Of a stretch of DNA of 64,000 nt, positions 40,584-50,161 are shown in pieces (position 1 is the first letter of the stretch; every line of letters begins with the position of its first letter). The position numbers and the translations under genes were made by a program. The notes below the pieces were generated by a model. The model saw only the letters and a program-made list of their open reading frames with translations, searched no databases and was not told the origin of the DNA. Location: NCBI RefSeq assembly GCF_012516435.1, contig NZ_CP051216.1, positions 3,957,501-4,021,500 on the forward strand. Direction: 5' to 3'. The stretch comes from Pseudodesulfovibrio sp. zrk46 (GTDB lineage: Bacteria > Desulfobacterota > Desulfovibrionia > Desulfovibrionales > Desulfovibrionaceae).

Positions 40584-43500
40584 ATGCCCAAACGCACAGA
40601 TATCAAGAAGATCATGTTGATCGGGTCTGGTCCTATTGTTATTGGACAGGCCTGCGAATTCGACTACTCCGGTACCCAGGCGCTTAAGGCGCTGAAAGAA
40701 GAAGGGTACGAGGTAGTTCTGGTCAACTCGAACCCGGCGTCTATTATGACTGACCCGGAGTTGGCCGATGCCACCTACATCGAACCCATTGAACCGGAAA
40801 CCGTAGCCCGAATCATCGAAAAAGAGCGTCCCGACGCTCTTTTGCCGACTTTGGGGGGTCAAACGGGTCTCAACACCGCCCTCGCAGTTGCCGACATGGG
40901 GGTTCTCGAGAAGTTCAATGTTGAACTGATCGGTGCCGACATCAAGGCCATCAACAAGGCGGAGTCCCGAGAAGAATTTCGTGAGGCCATGGAAAACATC
41001 GGCCTCGGCATGGCCCAATCAGGCATCTGCCGCAACATGAACGACGTCCGCGAATGGGGTACTAAAATCCCGTTCCCGATTATTGTCCGCCCGGCCTACA
41101 CTCTTGGCGGTTCCGGCGGTGGTGTGGCCTACAACATGGAGGAGCTGGAAGAAATCTGCTCCAACGGTTTGGCCCTGTCCATGAAGTCGGAGATCATGCT
41201 CGAACGCTCCATCCTTGGCTGGAAAGAGTACGAGCTTGAAGTGATGCGCGACAAGAAAGACAACTGCGTCATCATCTGCTCCATCGAAAACCTGGACCCC
41301 ATGGGGGTGCACACCGGCGACTCCGTCACCGTGGCACCAGCCCAAACCCTTACCGACGACGAATATCAGAAGCTGCGTAACGCCTCCCTTGACGTTATGC
41401 GCGAGATCGGCGTCGAGACCGGCGGCTCCAACGTCCAGTTCGCAGTGAATCCGGAAGACGGCGAGATCATCATCATCGAGATGAACCCTCGCGTGTCCCG
41501 CTCTTCTGCGCTGGCATCCAAAGCCACCGGCTTCCCCATCGCAAAAATCGCGGCCAAACTCGCCGTGGGTTACACCCTCGACGAAATCCCGAACGATATT
41601 ACTCGCGAGACAATGGCCTCCTTTGAACCGGCCATTGACTACTGCGTCATCAAGATTCCCAGATTCACCTTTGAGAAATTCCCGGGAACCGATGACTACC
41701 TGACCACGGCCATGAAATCCGTTGGCGAGACCATGGCCATTGGCCGTACCTTCAAGGAAGCACTCCAGAAGGGCCTCCGCTCTCTGGAAACCGGCCACAT
41801 CGGATTGGGCAAAGTCTTCGGCGAACAGGAAATCGACAAAAACGAAGTCCTCAAGCTGCTGCATAAGCCCAACTCCCAGCGCCTGTACGCCCTGCGTGAC
41901 GCCATGCTCTGCGGCATGACCGAAGAAGAAATCTTCGACGCCACCAAGATCGACCCGTGGTTCATCCGCCAGTTCTTCGAAGTCTTCGAGATGGAGAAAG
42001 AGCTGATCGAGTTTGGCAAGAAGGAAGGCGTATCCGCTGACACCGAAGGCATGAAAGACATGCTGCTACAGGCCAAGGAGTACGGCTACTCTGATCCTCA
42101 ACTGGCAGCCATGTGGAAGACCAGCGAGGATGCCATTCGCACCCTGCGCAAGGAACTGGACATCGTCCCGACCTACTATCTGGTTGATACCTGCGCCGCA
42201 GAGTTCGAGGCATACACCCCGTACTACTACTCCACCTACGAGACCGGTCAGGAAAACGTCAGGGACGACAAAAAGAAGATCGTCATTCTGGGCGGCGGTC
42301 CCAACCGCATCGGTCAGGGCATCGAGTTCGACTACTGCTGCTGTCACTCCTCCTTCACCCTGAAGGAACTCGGCGTGCAGTCCATCATGGTCAACTCCAA
42401 CCCCGAAACCGTTTCCACTGACTACGACACCTCGGACAAGCTCTACTTCGAGCCACTGACCTTCGAGGACGTCATGAACATCATCGAGTTCGAGAAACCC
42501 GATGGCGTCATTGTTCAGTTCGGTGGACAGACTCCGCTCAACCTCGCCCTGCGCCTTATGAACGCCGGCGTGCCGCTGATCGGCACCAGCCCGGACGCCA
42601 TTGACCGCGCCGAGGACCGTGAACGCTTCAAGCAGTTCCTGAACAAGCTGAATCTCAAGCAGCCGCCGAACGGCACTGCAAAATCTCTGGTCGAAGCCCG
42701 CGAGATCGCCGAGAACCTCGGCTTCCCGCTGGTGCTCCGTCCCTCCTATGTACTGGGTGGACGCGGCATGGACATTGTCTATTCCATGGACGAATTCGAC
42801 CACTACTTCCGCCACTCCGCTCGCGTCTCTCCGGAACACCCGACCCTGGTCGACAAGTTCCTTGAGTATGCAATTGAGGTCGACGTGGACGCGCTGTCTG
42901 ACGGCGAAGACGTCTACATCGGTGGTGTCATGGAGCACATCGAGGAAGCAGGCATCCACTCCGGAGACTCCGGTTCGGTCCTGCCCCCCTACTCCCTGAG
43001 CCCGGAACTGGTTCGTGAAATCGAACGCCAGACCATCGCCATGGCCAAAGAGCTCGGCGTAGTCGGCCTGATGAACGTCCAGTTCGCCATCAAGGACGGC
43101 GAAGTGTACATCATCGAGGTGAACCCCCGCGCATCCCGTACGGTTCCCTTTGTATCCAAGGCCACGGGTGTCCCCCTTGCCAAGCTTGCCACCCGCGTCA
43201 TGCTGGGTGAAAAGCTCAAGGACCTCAACCCCAAGGCCATGCGCAAAAAGGGCCACGTTTCCGTCAAGGAATCCGTGTTCCCGTTCAGCAAGTTCCCCAA
43301 CGTGGACGTGCTGCTCGGCCCCGAAATGCGCTCCACCGGCGAAGTCATGGGCATCGACCCGAGCTTCGGCCTGGCCTACATGAAAGCACAGCTGGCAGCC
43401 GGGCAGAAACTGCCCACCGAAGGCACTGTTTTCATCTCAGTCAACGACTGGGACAAGGCCAAGATGGTGTTGGCTGCCAAGGACTTCGTGTCCATGGGCT

Positions 43501-43820
43501 TCCATGTGGTAGCCACCGGCGGCACGGCAGATTACTTCAACGAGAAAGGCGTCCCCGTCACCAAGGTTCACAAGGTGCACGAAGGACAGCGTCCTCACAT
43601 CGTTGATCACATCAAGAACGGCGACATCGACCTGGTCATCAACACCCCATCGGGCAAAGCGACCGTTGGCGATGCAAAAATGATTCGTCAGACAACCCTG
43701 CTCTACGGCGTCCCCTACACCACTACGGTTTCGGGTGCCCGCGCTGTGGCTCAGGCTATCCTCGAACTCAAGGAAACCGGCCTCAAGGTCGAATCCATCC
43801 AGAAATACTACGGCAACTAA
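40584..43820 (+). CDS. carB: Carbamoyl-phosphate synthase large subunit CarB
   Basis: CarB makes carbamoyl phosphate from bicarbonate, ammonia and two ATP for pyrimidines and arginine. The 1078-residue length is standard. It begins with [22 protein letters not shown]. The two ATP-grasp halves each have [17 protein letters not shown] loops ([13 protein letters not shown], then [13 protein letters not shown]). [19 protein letters not shown] and [19 protein letters not shown] follow each. The last 140 residues form the MGS-like regulatory domain ([14 protein letters not shown]). The small subunit carA is not in the window. purF follows 26 bases later. Confidence 0.97.
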   Translation: MPKRTDIKKIMLIGSGPIVIGQACEFDYSGTQALKALKEEGYEVVLVNSNPASIMTDPELADATYIEPIEPETVARIIEKERPDALLPTLGGQTGLNTALAVADMGVLEKFNVELIGADIKAINKAESREEFREAMENIGLGMAQSGICRNMNDVREWGTKIPFPIIVRPAYTLGGSGGGVAYNMEELEEICSNGLALSMKSEIMLERSILGWKEYELEVMRDKKDNCVIICSIENLDPMGVHTGDSVTVAPAQTLTDDEYQKLRNASLDVMREIGVETGGSNVQFAVNPEDGEIIIIEMNPRVSRSSALASKATGFPIAKIAAKLAVGYTLDEIPNDITRETMASFEPAIDYCVIKIPRFTFEKFPGTDDYLTTAMKSVGETMAIGRTFKEALQKGLRSLETGHIGLGKVFGEQEIDKNEVLKLLHKPNSQRLYALRDAMLCGMTEEEIFDATKIDPWFIRQFFEVFEMEKELIEFGKKEGVSADTEGMKDMLLQAKEYGYSDPQLAAMWKTSEDAIRTLRKELDIVPTYYLVDTCAAEFEAYTPYYYSTYETGQENVRDDKKKIVILGGGPNRIGQGIEFDYCCCHSSFTLKELGVQSIMVNSNPETVSTDYDTSDKLYFEPLTFEDVMNIIEFEKPDGVIVQFGGQTPLNLALRLMNAGVPLIGTSPDAIDRAEDRERFKQFLNKLNLKQPPNGTAKSLVEAREIAENLGFPLVLRPSYVLGGRGMDIVYSMDEFDHYFRHSARVSPEHPTLVDKFLEYAIEVDVDALSDGEDVYIGGVMEHIEEAGIHSGDSGSVLPPYSLSPELVREIERQTIAMAKELGVVGLMNVQFAIKDGEVYIIEVNPRASRTVPFVSKATGVPLAKLATRVMLGEKLKDLNPKAMRKKGHVSVKESVFPFSKFPNVDVLLGPEMRSTGEVMGIDPSFGLAYMKAQLAAGQKLPTEGTVFISVNDWDKAKMVLAAKDFVSMGFHVVATGGTADYFNEKGVPVTKVHKVHEGQRPHIVDHIKNGDIDLVINTPSGKATVGDAKMIRQTTLLYGVPYTTTVSGARAVAQAILELKETGLKVESIQKYYGN

Positions 43821-43846
43821 GCCGACACTGACGAGAAGAGAGAGTC

Positions 43847-45262
43847 ATGAAAAAAGAGTATTGCGGACTATTCGGTATCTACGGCAACAAAGAAGCTGCC
43901 AGAATGACCTACTTCGGTCTCTATGCCCAGCAACATCGCGGGCAGGAGTCTGCAGGTATCGTCACCTGGGACGGCGAAAAGATCCGCGAGCAAAAAGGTA
44001 TGGGTTTGGTGGCAGACGTGTTCAACGAACGTCACCTTGGCAAAGAACTGAAAGGCGATATCGCCATGGGACACATCCGGTACTCCACTACCGGCGCATC
44101 CCTGATCCGCAATGCCCAGCCCTTCATCGTGCGCCACGGCAACCTGCGGTTGGCACTGGCCCACAACGGCAACCTCGTAAACACTTACGAGCTGCGCTCT
44201 GAGCTGGAAGCCAATGGCTCGATCTTCCAGACAACCATGGACACCGAGGTCATTGCACACTTGATCATCAAGTACCTGCACCAGACCGACACCATTGAAG
44301 AGGCCATTGCAGAAGCTTGCAAGCGCATTCGTGGTGCATTCTCCATGCTGATTCTGGCCAACGACAAGCTCATCGCACTCAAGGATCCGCACTCCGTGCG
44401 TCCGCTGGCGTTGGGCCGTGTTGGCGATTCATACGTCTTCGCCTCCGAGACCTGTGCATTCGACCTCATTGAGGCCGAGTACATGCGTCCTCTCAACCCT
44501 GGCGAGATGATCACCATCGAGAAGGGCAAGATGAGCAGCATGCACTACTGCGATGCGCAGCCCAAGCATCAGTGCATCTTCGAGCTCATCTACTTCGCCC
44601 GTCCCGACTCCACCGTGTTCGGTGACGTGGTGTATGAGCGCCGCAAGGCCATGGGCGCCATGCTGGCCAAAGAAGCTCCGGTTGACGCTGACTTTGTCAT
44701 GCCGTTCCCGGATTCCGGTAACTACGCTGCGGTTGGCTACTCTCAGGAGTCCGGCCTGCCTCTGGAGCTGGCGATGATCCGCAACCACTACGTGGGCCGG
44801 ACCTTCATTCAGCCATCTCAGGACATGCGCGACTTCTCGGTCCGCGTAAAGCTGAACCCGGTTAAATCCATGGTTCAGGGCAAGCGTATTGTCATCGTGG
44901 AAGACTCCATTGTTCGCGGCACCACCATCCGTGCCCGCGTCAAGAAGCTGCGCGAACTGGGCGCACGCGAGATTCATCTGCGCGTCTCCTGCCCGGCCAT
45001 CAAGCACCCCTGCTTCTACGGTATCGACTTCTCCAGCAAAGGTGAGCTGATTGCAGCCAACCACTCGCCGGAAGACATCGCCCGTTTCCTTGGTATTGAA
45101 TCCCTGCACTTCCTGACCATCCCCGGACTGGTGGATTCCGTTACTGCCGACGACGCCTGGTGTCTCGCCTGCTTTGACGGCAACTATCCGATTCCGCTGT
45201 CCGACAAGATGGGCAAAGACTGCCTTGAAGCCGCTCCCGGCATCATCAAGGAGTTCTGCTAA
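43847..45262 (+). CDS. purF: Amidophosphoribosyltransferase PurF
   Basis: PurF makes phosphoribosylamine from PRPP and glutamine, the first step of purine synthesis. The 471-residue protein is of the Bacillus type: a short propeptide (MKKEY) before the glutaminase Cys C6 (CGLFGI). Further Cys in HQCIFE, HPCFYG and CLACFDG would bind the [4Fe-4S] cluster. The PRPP loop is IVIVEDSIVRGTT (about 349-361). A strong terminator hairpin follows the stop. Confidence 0.96.
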   Translation: MKKEYCGLFGIYGNKEAARMTYFGLYAQQHRGQESAGIVTWDGEKIREQKGMGLVADVFNERHLGKELKGDIAMGHIRYSTTGASLIRNAQPFIVRHGNLRLALAHNGNLVNTYELRSELEANGSIFQTTMDTEVIAHLIIKYLHQTDTIEEAIAEACKRIRGAFSMLILANDKLIALKDPHSVRPLALGRVGDSYVFASETCAFDLIEAEYMRPLNPGEMITIEKGKMSSMHYCDAQPKHQCIFELIYFARPDSTVFGDVVYERRKAMGAMLAKEAPVDADFVMPFPDSGNYAAVGYSQESGLPLELAMIRNHYVGRTFIQPSQDMRDFSVRVKLNPVKSMVQGKRIVIVEDSIVRGTTIRARVKKLRELGAREIHLRVSCPAIKHPCFYGIDFSSKGELIAANHSPEDIARFLGIESLHFLTIPGLVDSVTADDAWCLACFDGNYPIPLSDKMGKDCLEAAPGIIKEFC

Positions 45263-45270
45263 ATGAAATC

Positions 45271-45320
45271 ACATGCGCGCCTGCCCCGAATGACGGCTGG
45301 CAGGCGCGCATGTTTATTTT
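45271..45320 (+). terminator. Terminator after purF
   Basis: ACATGCGCGCCTGCC and GGCAGGCGCGCATGT form a perfect 15-bp stem around a 13-base loop, followed by TTATTTT. Confidence 0.88.
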
Positions 45321-45341
45321 GACGACAAGGATATTGACTGA

Positions 45342-46358
45342 ATGAATTGCAAGTCCACCAATACTGACTGGCTTTCTCTGGCCCGCGAAGTTCTCGATAT
45401 CGAGATCGCGGGCCTTACGGCTGTAAAGGGGCAGCTTGGCGAATCCCTCGAAAAGGCAGTTACTGCCATGGCCCAATGCACAGGCCGAGTGGTAGTCACC
45501 GGTATTGGCAAGTCCGGTCTGGTGGGCCGCAAGATTGCAGCCACCCTGTCCAGCACGGGCACTCCTTCTTTCTTCCTTCACCCTGTTGAAGGCGCACATG
45601 GCGACATGGGCATGCTGCGGCAGGAAGATGTCATCCTCGCCATCTCCAATTCCGGCGGGACAGACGAACTCAACGCCATCATCCCCACCCTGAAGACTAT
45701 TGGTGCGACAGTCATCTGCATGACCGGCAACACGGCCTCTACCATGGCAGAGCTATCAGACATCGTCATCCAAGTATCCGTTCCCCGTGAAGCCTGTCGT
45801 CTGGGCATTGCTCCCACCTCCTCCACAACCGCGCAGCTGGCTGTGGGTGACGCACTTGCCGTCTGCCTCATGGAGTGGAAAGCCTTTGGCAAAGACGACT
45901 TCAAAAAATTTCATCCCGGAGGCTCTCTGGGCCAGCGCCTCGCTACCTGCGTTGACCAGCTCATGCACAGCGAGAACATTCCGGTTATCGCCGACGACGC
46001 CTCCCTCAAGGACGCCCTCAAGGTGCTGAATGATGGAGGTCTTGGCCTGGTTGCCATCGTGGACGGACAGAACATGCTCAAAGGTGTGTTCACAGACGGC
46101 GATGTTCGCCGTGAAGTATGCTGCGGCCCATTTGAGCTGAACCGCCCCATCACAGAAGTGATGACCGTATCTCCAAAGCGGGCAATGGCTGGGGAATCTT
46201 CGGCCCATGTTCTCGACGTAATGGAACAAAACGAGATCACTGTCCTTCCGGTAGTCCACGACGACGGGAAACTCGCTGGCTTGGTCCACCTTCACGACCT
46301 GCTCGGCAAGGGTTCCCTGCGCTTCTCGGGCAAAAACGCATCGGAGAACGCCGGATAA
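45342..46358 (+). CDS. kdsD: Arabinose-5-phosphate isomerase KdsD/KpsF/GutQ type
   Basis: KdsD converts ribulose-5-phosphate to arabinose-5-phosphate for KDO of lipopolysaccharide. The 338-residue protein has a SIS domain (VVTGIGKSGLVGRKIAATL at about 51-69, H86 in EGAHGD, SNSGGTDEL, PTSSTTAQLAVGDALA), then two CBS domains (about 205-330). The start is ATG 45342. KDO genes are not adjacent, so placement as kdsD rests on domain order and motifs. Confidence 0.93.
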   Translation: MNCKSTNTDWLSLAREVLDIEIAGLTAVKGQLGESLEKAVTAMAQCTGRVVVTGIGKSGLVGRKIAATLSSTGTPSFFLHPVEGAHGDMGMLRQEDVILAISNSGGTDELNAIIPTLKTIGATVICMTGNTASTMAELSDIVIQVSVPREACRLGIAPTSSTTAQLAVGDALAVCLMEWKAFGKDDFKKFHPGGSLGQRLATCVDQLMHSENIPVIADDASLKDALKVLNDGGLGLVAIVDGQNMLKGVFTDGDVRREVCCGPFELNRPITEVMTVSPKRAMAGESSAHVLDVMEQNEITVLPVVHDDGKLAGLVHLHDLLGKGSLRFSGKNASENAG

Positions 46359-46372
46359 TCGGCGGAGGCCCC

Positions 46373-46936
46373 ATGACCCTGACCCATACTGGCGATAGCG
46401 ACATTTGCAGGAGGTGCTCCTTTACGGGCCCCACGTGCTGCCGCATTGCTGCCGGGCAGGAGGAATTCTGTTTCCCCCTTTCGCAAATAGAGAAAGAGCG
46501 TATACAGGAACATGTGCCGCACACTGGTGGTTTTGAGCTTTCCCCCAATTCCAAGGCATTCATTGATTATGTCTGCCGCCTCTTCCCCGGAGAGGAAGAA
46601 GTCGTGGCAAAGCTCTTTCCTGCAGGAAAAGAACATTTTCGTCTGGCCGTAGACACCATGGGAGCATGTCGCTTTCTCGGTCCCGAGGGATGTGAAATCC
46701 CGCAGGAAGCCAGGCCGTATTACTGTCGCCTGTTCCCCTTCTGGATGGTGGAACGCGAAGTCATATTTTTCGATTCGCCCATCTGCCTCGCACGGCGTGA
46801 AGAGCGAACTTTGAACCGAATGCTCATCAGTCTGGATTCCAACCGGGCTGCCGTAAACGACCTATACGGACGCATGCGTCTGGTATGGGGTCTGCCCCCG
46901 GCAAAAGGGGCTTCCAAGGTTAAAAAAGGTTTCTAA
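46373..46936 (+). CDS. YkgJ-type cysteine cluster protein (putative zinc/iron chelating)
   Basis: This 187-residue protein has two cysteine groups: CRRC...CC near residues 12-24, and CRFLGPEGCE (about 99-108), then YYCRLFPFW. The pattern matches CxxxCxxCC-family (YkgJ/UPF0153) proteins thought to bind a metal cluster. The function is unknown. GGAGG lies just before the ATG. The PBP1A gene starts 5 bases after the stop, so they are co-transcribed. Confidence 0.85.
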   Translation: MTLTHTGDSDICRRCSFTGPTCCRIAAGQEEFCFPLSQIEKERIQEHVPHTGGFELSPNSKAFIDYVCRLFPGEEEVVAKLFPAGKEHFRLAVDTMGACRFLGPEGCEIPQEARPYYCRLFPFWMVEREVIFFDSPICLARREERTLNRMLISLDSNRAAVNDLYGRMRLVWGLPPAKGASKVKKGF

Positions 46937-46941
46937 TACAT

Positions 46942-49287
46942 ATGAAGACTCTCAAAATTCTACTGATCATTTTTCTCATCTGTGTAATCGCCGGTATCGG
47001 TGGAGCCATTGGCCTTTACAACTGGGCTTCCAAAGACCTTCCTGGGTTCAAGAATATTACCGACTACAATCCGCCCCTGGTGACCACGGTCTACGCCAAG
47101 GACAATCAGGTGCTGGGCTATTTCTATAAGGAGAAGCGTTTTCTGGTGACACTGGACCAGATGTCTCCGTGGCTGCCCAAGGCTTTCTTGGCAGCAGAGG
47201 ACGCCAGCTTCTATGAGCATGACGGCATCGATCTGACAGCCATCTCCCGTGCATTCATTGCCAATATGAAGGCAGGACGCACCAAACAGGGCGGCTCCAC
47301 CATCACCCAGCAGATCATCAAGCGGTTGCTCCTCACTTCTGAGAAAAGCTACAAGCGCAAGCTCAAGGAAGCGATTCTCGCCTTCCGCCTGGAAAACTAC
47401 CTGACCAAGGAAGAAATTCTGACCATCTATCTGAACCAGATTTTCCTTGGTGCTCATTCATATGGCGTTGAAGCTGCCGCTCGCACCTACTTTGCCAAGC
47501 ACGCCAAAGACCTGACCATAGCTGAATGTGCCATGCTCGCAGGTCTGCCGCAGGCACCCAGCCGATACAACCCTTACCGCAACTGGGAACTCGCCAAGCA
47601 GCGCCAGCGCTACGTTCTTCAGCAACTCCACAACCTGGGTTGGATCACGACTCCGCAGTATCGCGAAGCCATGGCAGAACGCGTTGAGCTGAAGTCCATG
47701 GAAGACCCTTCCTGGAAGGTCGGTGCCTACTATCTTGAAGAAGTCCGCCGCTGGCTCATCAATCAGTATGGCGAAGAGACCGTGTACAATGGTGGCCTGA
47801 CCGTCACCACGGCGTGCGACATCAAGCATCAGGTGTCTGCTGAAAAGGCGCTGCGACGCGGCCTACTTAACTCTGCCAAGCGTCGCGGCTGGCTCGGCCC
47901 CATTGAGAACGTCATTCCCGGCGACTCTGCCCGCATTCTGGCCGAAGGCCCGCAGACAGTGGAAGAATTCACCGAAAAAGACACCCCCATGAAAGCATGG
48001 GTAACCAAGGTCGTCAAAGAGAAGGCCATGGTCCGCTTTGGCCAGTTTGAGGGCGTCATTCCCATCAAAAACATGTGGTGGGTGCGTGAACCCAATATCA
48101 AAAAATCTCATGAGGACGTGCCTGATCCGACCGATGCCCGCAAAATTCTCAAGAAGGGTGACGTCATTCTCGTAACCATCGACAAGAACCCAGAACGCCC
48201 GGGGGATCCGTATACCCTTGACATGGAGCGTGAACCACTGGTTGAAGGCGCTGTCTTCTCGGTCAAGCCCGATACTGGTGAGGTACCGGCCCTTGTTGGC
48301 GGCTATTCATTCAATAAGAGCCAGTTCAACCGAGCAACTCAGGCCAAGCGTCAGCCCGGTTCCGCGTTCAAGCCCATTGTTTACTCCACGGCCATCGATA
48401 ACGGCTTCACCCCGGCCAGCATTCTGCTGGATGCACCCATCGTCTATGCCAACGACGAACAGGGAAAACTGTGGCGTCCCGAAAACTTCGAGGGCACCTT
48501 TGATGGCCCCACCCTGCTGCGCACTGCGCTGGTCAAGTCCAAGAACTTGGTGACCATTCGCATCGCTCAGAAGCTTGGCATCCGCAAGATCATCAACCGC
48601 GCCAAGGACATGGGACTCCAGACCGAGTTCCCCGAAGATCTGTCTGTTGCGCTCGGTTCCGCTGTCGTCACACTGGAAAACCTGTGTGAGGCATACACGG
48701 CCTTTGCCCGTGGCGGGTCCTACATCAAGCCTCGCACCGTCCTCTCGGTCACTTCTGCCTGGGGTGACGAGATGTATACCTCTGTCCCGGAAACCGTGGA
48801 CGCCATCAGCCCGCAGACCGCATATATCATGGCGACCCTCATGAAGCATGTTGTCCAGTACGGTACTGGCTGGCGCGCCCGGAAACTGGGCCGTCCGCTG
48901 GCAGGCAAGACCGGTACCTCCAACAACGAGCAGGACGCATGGTACATGGGATATTCTCCTTACCTGCTGACTGGCGTATTCGTGGGCTTCGACGAGCTCA
49001 AACCCATGGGTAAGTGGGAAACCGGTTCCCGCGCAGCCAGCTCCATCTGGGTGGACTACCGCAAGGACGTGGAAGAGGATTATCCGTATCAGGACTTCAC
49101 CCAGCCGCCAGGAATTGTTATGGTTCGAGTAGATGGAACTTCAGGCAAGCTCGCTTCGCCCAGTTCCACCAAGGAATTCTTCCTGCCGTTCAAGGTGGGT
49201 ACCGAACCTACGGAGATGTCCCGAAGCGGCTCCTCCGGCGGCGATGCACCGGCCTCGGCAGACGATTTGTTTAAACAGACCTTCTAG
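46942..49287 (+). CDS. Class A penicillin-binding protein (PBP1A family)
   Basis: This 781-residue bifunctional cell-wall enzyme sits in the inner membrane with one N-terminal anchor (about residues 5-27). The glycosyltransferase part has the catalytic Glu motif AAEDASFYEHDGID and GGSTITQQIIKRLL. The transpeptidase part has the active Ser in PGSAFKPIVY, the SxN motif SKN and KTGTSNNEQDAWY. An OB-like insertion lies between. The C-terminal tail is Ser/Gly/Asp rich. A PhzF-family gene starts 14 bases later. Confidence 0.95.
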   Translation: MKTLKILLIIFLICVIAGIGGAIGLYNWASKDLPGFKNITDYNPPLVTTVYAKDNQVLGYFYKEKRFLVTLDQMSPWLPKAFLAAEDASFYEHDGIDLTAISRAFIANMKAGRTKQGGSTITQQIIKRLLLTSEKSYKRKLKEAILAFRLENYLTKEEILTIYLNQIFLGAHSYGVEAAARTYFAKHAKDLTIAECAMLAGLPQAPSRYNPYRNWELAKQRQRYVLQQLHNLGWITTPQYREAMAERVELKSMEDPSWKVGAYYLEEVRRWLINQYGEETVYNGGLTVTTACDIKHQVSAEKALRRGLLNSAKRRGWLGPIENVIPGDSARILAEGPQTVEEFTEKDTPMKAWVTKVVKEKAMVRFGQFEGVIPIKNMWWVREPNIKKSHEDVPDPTDARKILKKGDVILVTIDKNPERPGDPYTLDMEREPLVEGAVFSVKPDTGEVPALVGGYSFNKSQFNRATQAKRQPGSAFKPIVYSTAIDNGFTPASILLDAPIVYANDEQGKLWRPENFEGTFDGPTLLRTALVKSKNLVTIRIAQKLGIRKIINRAKDMGLQTEFPEDLSVALGSAVVTLENLCEAYTAFARGGSYIKPRTVLSVTSAWGDEMYTSVPETVDAISPQTAYIMATLMKHVVQYGTGWRARKLGRPLAGKTGTSNNEQDAWYMGYSPYLLTGVFVGFDELKPMGKWETGSRAASSIWVDYRKDVEEDYPYQDFTQPPGIVMVRVDGTSGKLASPSSTKEFFLPFKVGTEPTEMSRSGSSGGDAPASADDLFKQTF

Positions 49288-49301
49288 CCAAGGAAGACCG
49301 T

Positions 49302-50084
49302 ATGGAACTCGATATCTATCAGGTGGACGCCTTTGCCGATGGCGTGTTCACTGGCAATCCGGCTGCCGTTGTGCCTCTCTATGAGTGGCTCTCTGACGAT
49401 TTGATGCAGAATATCGCGGCCGAAAACAACTTGTCGGAGACCGCCTTCTTTGTTCAAAAAGGCGAGTACTTTGAATTGCGCTGGTTCACCCCGGAAACCG
49501 AGGTAGACCTGTGCGGGCACGCCACATTGGCCAGCGCCTACGTGATATATGAGTTCCTTGATTACAACGATCCCGCCGTTGTATTTGAGACAAAGAGCGG
49601 ACGCCTCTTCATCGACAAGGAAGGCGACCGTTACTCCATGGACTTCCCTGCCTGGAGCGTCCGTGAGATTCAGGTCACCGAACGCGTAGCCAAAGCACTG
49701 GGTGAACGCCCGGCCGAACTCTACATGGGTGAACGCGACATGATGGCGGTTTTCGAATCCGAAGCGCAGATCCGCAACCTGAATCCAGATTTCCGCCTTG
49801 TGTCCAAGCTCGACGGCATGTGTATGATCTGTACGGCTCCCAGCCTGGACTATGACTTTGTCTCCCGCACATTTGTACCTGAAGAGGGAATCCCGGAAGA
49901 CCCAGTCACCGGCTCCGCCCATTGCTCACTTGTACCGTTTTGGGCAGAACGACTCGGCAAGAATGAATTCCATGCCTATCAAGCCTCTCGCCGCGGTGGC
50001 GTGCTGGATTGCAAGCACATGGGCGACCGGGTTAAGATCGCTGGCAAGGCTATCATTTACATGAGGGGTACTATCACCCTGTAA
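49302..50084 (+). CDS. PhzF-family isomerase/epimerase-like protein
   Basis: This 260-residue protein has a two-lobed diaminopimelate epimerase fold. It begins VDAFADGVFTGNPAAVV and has CGHATLASAYV and DPVTGSAHCSLVPFWA, the family signatures. The PhzF catalytic Glu lies in NNLSETAFF. Phenazine genes are absent, so it is one of the many PhzF-like proteins of unknown substrate. It shares a transcript with PBP1A. Confidence 0.88.
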   Translation: MELDIYQVDAFADGVFTGNPAAVVPLYEWLSDDLMQNIAAENNLSETAFFVQKGEYFELRWFTPETEVDLCGHATLASAYVIYEFLDYNDPAVVFETKSGRLFIDKEGDRYSMDFPAWSVREIQVTERVAKALGERPAELYMGERDMMAVFESEAQIRNLNPDFRLVSKLDGMCMICTAPSLDYDFVSRTFVPEEGIPEDPVTGSAHCSLVPFWAERLGKNEFHAYQASRRGGVLDCKHMGDRVKIAGKAIIYMRGTITL

Positions 50085-50105
50085 GCCCTCACATTGAATT
50101 GCCAT

Positions 50106-50143
50106 AAAAAAAGGGAGGAGCGACTTCGCTCCTCCCTTTTTCA
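50106..50143. terminator. Bidirectional terminator between the PhzF gene and metG
   Basis: AAAAAGGGAGGAGCG-ACTT-CGCTCCTCCCTTTTT is a perfect 15-bp stem with A and T runs, serving both convergent genes. Confidence 0.94.
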
Positions 50144-50161
50144 TTTCTATTGCTTGCTCGT

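Noticed and set aside
42066-43256. A 396-codon open frame on the minus strand
   Set aside because: It is antisense to the second half of carB and holds no motif of its own.
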